Origin: Mesaphorura yosii | Taxonomy: Eukaryota > Arthropoda > Collembola > Poduromorpha > Tullbergiidae | Length of the DNA: 64,000 nt | Direction: 5' to 3' | NCBI GenBank assembly: GCA_009869945.1 | Contig: WIXG01000155.1 | Span: forward strand, 1 to 64,000 | Part shown: piece by piece, positions 56,119-64,000 of the stretch | Layout: each line of letters begins with the position of its first letter | Position numbering within the stretch: position 1 is the stretch's first letter | Notes under the pieces: model-generated | Told to the model about the DNA's origin: nothing | The model's input: the letters and a program-made list of their open reading frames with translations, nothing else | Databases searched by the model: none | Made by a program: the position numbers and the translations under genes

Positions 56119-57506
56119 GTAAGGCTCAAATCCCGAATTATGACTATGACGGCGAGTTAACTTTCGCATCTTCCAGCACGCAGTAATTACCGTACCGTCA
56201 TCATCGTCCTCGTTGTGAATGCGTAATCCAATCTTGACCTCAATAATAAATGCTGGTTAATGGCAGGCATTAATGTAGAATTAGAGTCCAAAGTTTTTAA
56301 AAGTAAAAGGTTCTGCGGCTCGGCGCGACGAGACATAGGACTTTCACTTCTAGACTTGACTTGACTTAGTCGTGGAGAAGTCAAGTCATGCCGCAACTCA
56401 GAATCAAAGCCTCAGAGTTTATGTTCTCGTGCTCTACCGCATTCGCGTTACGAATGCGGAAGCAGTGGCAGTTCTAAGTAAAAAGTATGCGAGTATGAAA
56501 AGTTAATGAGAAAGTCAGGCCGTGGCTGTAAAGCCAAGAAATGATGATAGCAGCATGCATAAATTCGAGGGAACATGAAAGTCGGCATGCCAAGCAGTAA
56601 ACGTGGTTTCATTTTAAAAGTAGTCGTCGTCGTCGGAAGATATCCGCTTTTATTGTTTTTAATAGACAATTTTCTTTTCTAAATTAGTTTTTTCACTGTT
56701 CCCTGCTCGCCGACTGGGCGCTACGCTGTGAAATACTGAAATTAGCCCACAACTCAGATGCGAAGCGGCAGCGGCGTAATTGAAACTAAATTAGGCGCCC
56801 GTGCCAGAGATACACCCACCGAGCGACGAGAGATCATAAAAACAATGCGCCCTAATGATTTCAATTCCAACCGACACGGTCTTATGCTTGTAATTACGAA
56901 AAAAGTTGACTTTTGCATTTGCTTTTTTAATCACAATCACAACCACTCGAAACGCATCAACGCCAACGCCACACTTGTAATGTTGTTCAATTTAGTTTTG
57001 CATGCGGCCCTGCCAATAAAAACCTGCAGCCAGAACAAAACAATTAATTATTACAGAAGCCAGGCCAGGCCACGTTTGCATAATTATAAAAATAAGGCTG
57101 GTCCATTTCCAAGAGTGCGTAACAGAACAGAGATGACTTTTGGTCAAATTAGTGCGAAAGTGCATGGCAAAAATGTAGCAAAGCAAAGGCAAATGGGCAA
57201 TGTGAATGAACTTTGGCACCATTAATTTATATTAGCACAGTTGGCTATCGGGCCTCGCCCTCTTTAGAGTTGTGAAGCCCTTAATGCCATAGCCATACGA
57301 CAACGATTTTCGTGTGAATAGGTCGTATCATAATGGCAAATCGAAAAATGGCAAAAATGCGTAGCGTACGTGCGTGTATGCACTAATTAGGTAATTAGGT
57401 ACAACGCCCGACGCGATCACCTTCTGCTAGTGACCTAAATTGTGTTGGGTCAGACAAGAAGGTTAGCAAAATGATGGGCCTAATAATTTTTCTTTTCTTC
57501 CTTCAG
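56119..57506 (+). other. Intron 5, about 1.4 kb
   Basis: It is bounded by GTAAGG at 56119 and TTTTCTTCCTTCAG ending at 57506. It holds a perfect 9-bp hairpin at 56437-56459 and an imperfect GACTTGACTT / AAGTCAAGTC inverted repeat at about 56353-56388. No exon is seen; the open frame at 56758-57225 has intron-like composition. Confidence 0.75.
56437..56459. repeat. Perfect 9-bp hairpin in intron 5
   Basis: CCGCATTCG and CGAATGCGG flank the loop CGTTA. Confidence 0.6.
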
Positions 57507-57673
57507 TGCGCCCAGATTCATGGAACGTTACTGGATACGACGGCTCCGTCATTGAGGGGACACCTATCACACTGACTTGTATCGTGAAAGGTGCGAGACC
57601 AGCTGCGAACATCATCTGGTACAATGGAACCCAGCAAATCTCACACCAGCCACCGTCAAATCTAGCTGTACAG
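57507..57673 (+). CDS. Ig receptor exon 6: first half of Ig3
   Basis: This exon encodes residues 271 (split Val) to 326. It starts with RPDSWNVTGYDGSVIEG, then the B strand TPITLTCIVKG (Cys295) and the C strand GARPAANIIWYNGTQQI (Trp308). Two sequons are present (NVT 277-279, NGT 310-312). The GARPAA-x-I-x-W pattern recalls Ig domains of nephrin, kirre/roughest and sidestep proteins. The acceptor has a strong pyrimidine tract (TTTTCTTCCTTCAG|TGC). The donor is GTACAG|GTAAAT, slightly weaker than the GTAAGN sites at the other exons. It ends in phase 0, so it can join either the 54-base exon 7 or exon 8 directly without a frameshift. Confidence 0.9.
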
Positions 57674-57866
57674 GTAAATACGATTATTACGATTACGGTG
57701 CACTAACCATTAACAATAAACTACGCCTAAACTAAACTAAGCCTCATAATTTGCCAAAATTATGACTTTTCTTCTATATTCTTTCGTCTGTCTGCTTGGT
57801 GGTGGTGATTCTAATTTTTTTCTCTCTCTTGGTGCCTTTCCCTCTTCATGTGCTGCTGCACTTTAG
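57674..57866 (+). other. Intron 6, 193 bp, pyrimidine-rich
   Basis: This is by far the shortest intron of the gene. It runs from GTAAAT at 57674 to GCACTTTAG at 57866. Its second half is pyrimidine-rich (for example TTTTTTTCTCTCTCTTGG and CCTTTCCCTCTTC), and the acceptor uses TAG rather than the CAG seen at the other exons. The extended pyrimidine tract is the kind of site bound by polypyrimidine-tract proteins, which is a reason to suspect regulated inclusion of exon 7. Confidence 0.7.
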
Positions 57867-57920
57867 TACCAATCTGAATCGGACGCTGCTGAAATCACAC
57901 CTGTCGCAACCTCCGAGCAG
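57867..57920 (+). CDS. Ig receptor exon 7: 18-residue small exon
   Basis: This 54-base exon encodes residues 327-344, YQSESDAAEITPVATSEQ, and nothing else. Both boundaries are in phase 0, so skipping it leaves the protein in frame. The peptide has five acidic/amide-rich positions and no hydrophobic core residues. It falls between the C strand (Trp308) and the E strand of Ig3 (TLSRLSFIA), in the surface loop region. The acceptor is GCACTTTAG|TAC after a long pyrimidine tract, and the donor GAGCAG|GTAAGC is strong. Whether it is constitutive or a cassette cannot be told from DNA. The clean open frame and good donor make a real exon likely. Confidence 0.75.
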
Positions 57921-59762
57921 GTAAGCTTCGCTTCTCGCTTGCGACTCCGTCATGACGCGGTTTCTTTTCACTGCTGTCGTTTGCTTTTCGCAAATGCCAT
58001 ACTTTATAACTCGGAAGTACCCAACGGGGACTTGTTTACGAGCAGGACATTAGCATCGCATAAATTTCGGTGCTAAAATATTATTGCAGAGCATCAGCTG
58101 TCTTCTCTGAGTTTTCACGCAATATTTTGCCTTAAGCGCACGTAGAAAGCGAGGCAGCAGCCACCAAGCGAACAGCAAACAAGCCAATTCTCTTGTCTCG
58201 GGAACATTATAAATGGGTTTGACTGTTTCAAGTGCCCAGAACATAGTCATAAAAATAAAAATGAACTATACGGGAAATTTTCAACTCTTTTCTTCTCCCC
58301 AACCAGCCAAAATTGCCTTTTCGGCAGTTAAGCGGCAGTTTATGGTATTTAGTAATAACTTAAGATAAAGTGGCAATATCTTTCTGCTTCTGCTGCTGCC
58401 GAGAACGCGATTCGAACGGAAACGCGGAGAACCTCAGCTTCAGGCCCAGTATTTCAGACGCAGCACAGCGCGCGGAAAACTGAAGTATTTAAGTGAATCT
58501 GTCTTTCACTACTCGGCACTCAGTGCCCACTTGAGAATCTTATTGTTGTTGACGGCTCTCTTCAAGATGATATGAAATGTACCGCTGTAAAACTAGAAAA
58601 CCCCCTTGCGCCCTTAAAATGCATCGCATCGGTTTTGTATTACCTTTCCATTCACCATTTTACATTACTGGTGGCTTTCTCTCATTCATGTGCACTTTCC
58701 CTCTGCTTGCTTTTACTGTTACTGCAACTTTAACTTGCCATTTCAATGCGATTTCAATTTCGGATGCAAAAATTGGGCCAGCAACGATTCAGCATGCGAA
58801 AATGCAGTACGAAACGACACGACACGGCACGAGACGCACTACAAAAGACAATGACTGGCTAACCCTTTCCTTGCGTTGTCATTGCCTGTTTCCTTTTATT
58901 CCATGCGAATTCGCATTTCAAATCCCAAGGGTCCCATTTTGAACCAGGGTCTGGCTTCTCTTTCAAAGCCCAAGCCCAAGCCTGTCAGGCCAAGCATTTC
59001 TATCCCACTGTAAGCTCAGAGTATTGTTTTAAATCCCTTTCAAATTAGGGCAAGAGGTCAGGAAGCCAAAGGCGGCAAAGCAAGCAATTCTTCAGAAATC
59101 TGGCGAAGACGCGATCGAGCGATCATTTGAGATTAAACGACGACACTTTTTTGATACGAATCGTAGAAATAAAGATCTGCAGAAAGTTTAAGCCCGAGCA
59201 GAGTCCAAAATAAAAGTTCTTTAATTCCACATTCACTCGTCACGCCTGGCCAGGCGAAGCTGGACGAACTTTTTCCAATATTTCTTTTATTGAGTTTACT
59301 GAAGGGATTAACTGAGCAACTGCCAACTGCAAAGTTGCCTGCTGTATTGTCTCTCGCCGCCCGTCCGCGTCCACCGTAAAATGAAGTTCTCCAGGGACCA
59401 AATCAAAAACGGTTTGTTTCGTGCACCGTGTCGACTGTCCGTCCATAAAAACCTCGCAAAAATCCAATTAAGACCGGGCAACTGGCAATAATCCAGATGA
59501 ATGAACGAAAGAACGGAAACTCGCGAGGGCGAACGCGTACGCGACTTGAATTTCGAATTCGCGTCTTCGATTCCGTCTTGAGCCGCTGATTGGCTAGTAG
59601 AAACTTTCGGCCCGAAACAAAGTTTTGACAATTTCGTCACTCATTTATTTAATTGAGTTGTCCTGTCCGTGCGCCTGGCCACATTGGCCAACAGCTGCAA
59701 AGCTAAAGCAGCGTTTATTGTTTTAAAATGGACTGATTCAATTTCTTGTATTATATTGACAG
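57921..59762 (+). other. Intron 7, about 1.8 kb
   Basis: It is bounded by GTAAGC at 57921 and TATTATATTGACAG ending at 59762. The acceptor has a less regular pyrimidine tract than the others. No further small exon is obvious, but a second cassette of this size could be missed by eye. Confidence 0.65.
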
Positions 59763-59913
59763 GCTGATGGCACCTACGAGACACTCAGCCGACTCTCCTT
59801 CATCGCGACGCGGTACGAGAATGGAGCCGCCTTCGACTGCCAGACATCCAACGCGGTGATGGACAACATGGGGGAACTGCCGTACAGCTCCATGACGAAT
59901 GTGGTGGTTAATT
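59763..59913 (+). CDS. Ig receptor exon 8: second half of Ig3
   Basis: This exon encodes residues 345-394 and the first base of Tyr395. It begins ADGTYETLSRLSFIA (E strand), then TRYENGAAFDCQTSNAV, where Cys370 pairs with Cys295. It ends with a loop (MDNMGELPYSS) and the G strand MTNVVVNY, which leads into Ig4. The stretch LSFIATRYENGAAFDC is the usual E-to-F strand segment of I-type domains in nephrin-like receptors. The acceptor is TATATTGACAG|GCT (phase 0) and the donor GTTAATT|GTAAGT (phase 1). Codon use is strongly GC-ending. Confidence 0.92.
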
Positions 59914-62758
59914 GTAAGTTCCTTCTTGACTGGCGCTTTCTTTCCACGCACTTTTGATCTCGTGCAATAATTCTGGACTTATTCGTAGAATTCGTACGCA
60001 TGCACGTACCTTTTATTGCCTTGCCTTGGCGTTGCCGTTTCTATGTGTATTTCTATTTCGAAGCCTCCGCCGTGACGGTTTGGCGTTGGCCCGACGTGAG
60101 TCGAGTCTCAGCCTGAATACAAATCAGCGGCAAAGTTCTTGAACCAAAACGTGATGCTGTACGGAATCGAAACGCATTTTTCTTTCATCTCTCATTTCCC
60201 CGACTTTGACTTTCGACTTCGACTTCCCCCGCCGCACTGCCGCTGCGACTGCAAAAGGAATCTTTCACTTGTAATAATCATAATACACAATAATATGTTT
60301 TGAAAGGATAAAGATCTCTGCACGGCAAGTGAAAGTCAGTGGCAGTGTGAAAGCAGGCCAGACCAGGCCAAGTTTTGGCTTGGAAAAGGCAAGGACTTTG
60401 GCATCATTATCCGGAAGAAGTTAGCAGCGGCTGCCGGCTGATTACGATTCAAGGCCTGCACCCAAATAAAGTTTCGCGCGCCCGCAAGCATTCGGCATTC
60501 GCCTTCGCCATTCTTTCGTTTTTACTCAACACGGAATAAGAAAAATGAATGCAGTAGGAAATAAATAAATAAAAATGTATTTATTATTTTCAGGGTGAAG
60601 GTTTTGAGCGCCTTTCGTCTTCCATCATCTTTCTTCTAGCATTGCATTGCTGCGCTGCATTGCATTTGTAGTAGTTTTGCGAGACTGACAGACTTTCTTA
60701 AAGTAAACAGTACGTGATTTCTTTGAGAAATTGCAGTCGCGACTCGCGACTTGGCTTCCGACTCGCGTTCCCGCTTTTGTTTGCCAACGAGCACTGAGAG
60801 TGACAACCTTTCCCTTTTAAGAAGCACATCTGCGCCTTAAAAGTAAACAGCAATTAATTATCATAATAAAATTATCCGCATTTGTGTTTCTGACGCGCGA
60901 CTCCCGAGTCGCGAATAAGCAAGCAAGGCGCAGAGTTTATTTGCAGATTTTTTAATTAATTAGAAATTCTGGCCTGTCATTGCCTTCTGTCGTTTTCTCA
61001 ACTTCGACTTGGCACGACGATTCCTTGATCCGTGTCGTGCCGTGATTTAATTTATATTCTAATTTTTCCCTTCCCCGTATTAAAATTCTTGCATAAATTA
61101 GCTACAGTCAAAGAATTCTAATTTCCCAGCAAAGAGCCAGCCAACCCTCGAATCCTGCCAAGAGAACTCACAAAATTCCTGCCAATGAGGGATTAAAAAC
61201 GTAATTTCGAATTTCTCCTTTGCCACTTCGAAATCTCGAGCACTGAGCCCTTCCTTTCCTTTTTGTCATTATTTTTGAGGTACGAGATTGAAAGTTGAAG
61301 TTAAGGAGACGGATTTTGGAAATTAGCTCTTATGATTTTAATAAAATGCCAGAATGCGTTCGCGTACGCGGCAAGCATCTTTTGAGTCAAGTGCAAGTGG
61401 CCCAAGAGTGCATCGTAATAATCGTGCGCAGTGAGAGACGCGACATTGAAATTTTAAATTAGAATTTTTAGGTGCGTCGTGCCATTCCTGCCTGGCAGCA
61501 TTATGGTTCAGTAGTTGACATGAAAAGAAAACGATGAATACATTTCCTGCGTTTCCCATCGCGGTGCTTGCGCTGCGGGTTTGTAATGAAGATGTCAAAG
61601 AACCACGCAAAATGCAATTCAATACTTGCATGCACCGTACTGCAAGACAGACGGAAAGAGTAAATGTAAAATGCAGGCGCAGGCAGGCAATATGTGGCTC
61701 GAGATTAAATATACATTAAGACGAGCTGACGACTCGAACGTGCGCCCAAAATTGAAGGTTACGTTTCTTTCTCCGTTCTGTTATGTTCTCCCCTTTCAAA
61801 AGTTTCTTCTCTACCTTTTATGAATGAAGTCTTTCAAGATTAGAGCTCGGGCTCGAACTCGATTTCTCCCTAATCGGAGCAGCATCTATCTAAAAAGACG
61901 TGGCTCAGATTTTGATACTTCTGACACGTGATTCCAAAAAACGAGATAAATAATTAGTATTTTTGAGCCTCCGTCCTGATTTAACGAAAAAAGGTAAGGT
62001 GACAAGCTGGGATTGGAATGACAATTACGGTGACGGTGGCATTGACAGTGACGGCTTGGCGCATGGCTCACATTTTCAGGCTTTTAGTGCATTAATGAAT
62101 CCTTGGAAATGCCATTGTCATTGAATGAATAGAGAATTGAATATTGCATGAAGAGAGAAAGCTAATTTACAGTTTTTACCTTTACCGGTGCGGATCGAGT
62201 TTCCAGTCAACGTAATCAGTGACAGATGGTAATCTAAAACTGATTTAGTTGCACAAAGATCGAAAATGGAAGCTGGGGCCATTTTAACCTGCTGCGTTTT
62301 TGTCAATCCTCGACTTGGCAAGAAATTTACCTTTGCCAACTCGGTCTCGATTTTGGGCAGCGAAAGATTTCTTGGCGACTTGGCGCAAACGACAATAAAA
62401 GGAGTAAAAGAACGAATATTGTTCACGGGCGAGTGCACGCATGCATCAACATCATGTGTTTTCTGTGCTACTACGCTTTGATGTGATCTTAAATCGCGTG
62501 GAGAAAGTGCCGAGGCACGTCACGGCGGCTGAGACAAGAGAGGTTCATTTTCGTGCTCACTGAAGCGGGTATCGGGCGTTGGGCAAGCAAGCACTGCGTG
62601 CTCATTTCTCGTTCTCGACTCGTCGCGTCTCCTTTCTTGTCTTTTTGGGATTATTGCATTGTACGAGATTTTAAGCGTGATGCGCTGGCAAAATGAACTC
62701 TCACTTGCACTTGCAGCACGAAACACCTTTAATATACCTTGCCCGTCTTATCTTTCAG
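59914..62758 (+). other. Intron 8, about 2.8 kb
   Basis: It is bounded by GTAAGT at 59914 and GTCTTATCTTTCAG ending at 62758. No exon, RNA gene or transposon protein is recognisable. Composition and short recurring words are like those of the other introns. Confidence 0.75.
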
Positions 62759-62870
62759 ATAAACCCGTCGTCCTGATCTCGCCCCGGAACATTACCGTCA
62801 ACGAGACGACGGACATTCGCATCCGCGTCGACGTCGATGCCAATCCACCGAGCCTAATTCAAGTCAGATG
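62759..62870 (+). CDS. Ig receptor exon 9: first half of Ig4
   Basis: This exon encodes residues 395 (split Tyr) to 431 and two bases of codon 432, which becomes Trp if the next exon begins with G. It reads KPVVLISPRNITVNETTD, with sequons NIT (405-407) and NET (409-411), then IRIRVDVDANPPSLIQVRW. The DANPP-x-x-x-x-V-x-W pattern marks an Ig domain. The residue where the B-strand cysteine is expected, five before the Asn of DANPP, is Val418, so this domain apparently lacks its first canonical cysteine. The acceptor is GTCTTATCTTTCAG|ATA and the donor AGATG|GTAAGC (phase 2). The rest of the domain must be in an exon to the right, probably outside the window. Confidence 0.88.
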
Positions 62871-64000
62871 GTAAGCCTAAGCCGAAACCTCACAGCACAG
62901 CGCAATAATGCGATTTTAATTGGATTCTTTGAAGTGCTGAGCTGAAGTTATTTAGGATCCTAATCTGAATCTGGGCACTTCTATGCCTTGCTTGTGCTGA
63001 GTGCCAGCTAAGCTACGAATTAGAATTAGAATTACGCGTTTCGCATATGACGTACGCTTACAATAATCGTATTAAGGAAGAAAGCGAGTGGAGAAAAAGA
63101 TTACATAAATTCCACACTTGTAACAAGGACCTTTGGATCTATTTCAATTCCAAGCATTTTTCATTACACACTTGAATGCGGTACTCGAAGGCAGAAAATT
63201 AATGCATTATAGCCAGACACAGACAAAAACGAGGATTCCATTTGCGAATCGCAATTCGACTTTCTCTGTAATACGAAGAATCCATTTCCCGACGTACCTC
63301 AATTTTTTTTACGAGTGCCAGGCTCTAATTACTTTGTGACCGACTACTGCGATTACTCGCGCTCGCGCGGCATTAAGGAATCAATTACTTTGCTATTTTT
63401 GTCATTAATAACCCTTTATTGCTCTCGTCATCGGTGGTCGAGTGCAATTAAGATCCAGAGCCAGGAATCCAGGAAGGCCAACTGAGACTCTGATTCTGAA
63501 ATATTACAAATCATTTAATTCGAATTCCAAACCTCCGAATCATTACACCAGTCATTAATTTATCCGACCACGGCTACAGCCACGACTAGTGCGGCCTCGG
63601 CTACACTTCGACTCATACTGTCATTGATCACTCCTGCTTTCACCAAAGCACAGACACGCACCACAAAGGAACAAACTTTCTCCATGTACGTTTAAGCCAA
63701 CGCAGCATAAACGGTCAGTGCATTGTATTGCATTATATCGTTGTCTTGTCCAGAGGATTGCGATAACGTTCTTAATGGGATCCGCCTGCACTTGATCTCA
63801 ACTCAAGTGCAAGAACTGAACTGAGCTTGGGTTGGATTGCATTGTCGACTGTCCACTTTTGCTGCTATCGCCAAAAATACTTATTATTTATGATACAAGT
63901 GCATTACACAATACGTAATACACACGCATATTGTAATCATCTTTTGTATTACGATGCAGGGGCGATCGCGATTCTTTGTCCTGTTCCCGAAAATGTATTC
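62871..64000 (+). other. Intron 9, 5' part, continues past right edge
   Basis: It begins with GTAAGC. No convincing following exon is seen before the window ends. A GATGCAG at 63953-63959 could act as an acceptor, but the frame after it does not look like an Ig C strand. Confidence 0.65.

Larger units (their letters stand above)
4017..62870 (+). other. Ig-superfamily receptor gene, 3'-incomplete (gene span)
   Basis: Nine coding exons join without frame disruption into 431 residues plus two bases. The order is signal peptide (about 1-41), Ig1 (about 43-155; Cys60, Trp75, Cys132), Ig2 (about 157-270; Cys195, Trp208, Cys250), Ig3 (about 272-394; Cys295, Trp308, Cys370) and the start of Ig4 (396-432). 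Exons end in phases 1, 2, 1, 1, 1, 0, 0, 1, 2, and each acceptor completes the split codon. Such proteins are cell-surface adhesion or axon-guidance receptors, N-glycosylated and acting between cells. The layout (IGPFNEG before the Ig2 cysteine, GARPAANIIWYNG in Ig3, VDANPP in Ig4) resembles nephrin/sticks-and-stones, echinoid and sidestep families. Which one applies is inference. The missing C-terminus should hold more Ig or FnIII domains and a membrane segment. Confidence 0.85.

Noticed and set aside
63960..64000. Possible start of exon 10 after GATGCAG, keeping the phase-2 frame open to the window end.
   Set aside because: The predicted residues do not resemble the Ig strand that should follow Trp432, and the pyrimidine tract is poor.

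Overview
The window looks like nuclear DNA from an animal, most probably an arthropod. Coding DNA is confined to short, GC-richer islands. Each island sits between a canonical intron acceptor (pyrimidine tract plus AG) and donor (GTAAGN or GTAAAT), and they are separated by kilobases of non-coding sequence. I see no operon structure, ribosome binding sites, CRISPR array or bacterial feature. CpG does not look depleted, which fits many invertebrates. I cannot name the species.

The window is dominated by one multi-exon plus-strand gene that runs off the right edge. I assembled nine coding exons by hand (4017-4140, 42335-42518, 50876-51030, 53794-53979, 55957-56118, 57507-57673, 57867-57920, 59763-59913, 62759-62870). 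All eight internal junctions keep the reading frame. Together they give 431 complete residues plus two bases of codon 432: a signal peptide, three immunoglobulin domains and the first half of a fourth. The domain style (Cys ... Trp-Tyr ... Asp-x-x-x-x-Cys, many N-glycosylation sequons) is that of an extracellular adhesion or guidance receptor of the nephrin / echinoid / sidestep kind. I cannot choose between those families from sequence reading alone. The rest of the protein (end of Ig4, further Ig or FnIII domains, membrane segment, tail) must lie beyond base 64000.

Layout: 1-229 (perhaps up to 316 or 424) is the edge of an unidentified minus-strand gene, divergent from the Ig gene. 230-4016 is non-coding upstream DNA. 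4017-4140 is the signal-peptide exon. 4141-42334 is a 38 kb first intron with no convincing gene inside it. From 42335 to the right edge the Ig-domain exons follow, with introns from 193 bp to 8.4 kb. The introns are rich in short recurring words (GGCAAGGCAA, GCGTAATG, CGTACG types), short microsatellites and small hairpins.

The most interesting item is an in-frame 54-base exon (57867-57920) inside the Ig3 coding region, flanked by phase-0 introns and a long pyrimidine tract. It could be a regulated cassette. I found no clear sign of an undescribed multi-gene system.
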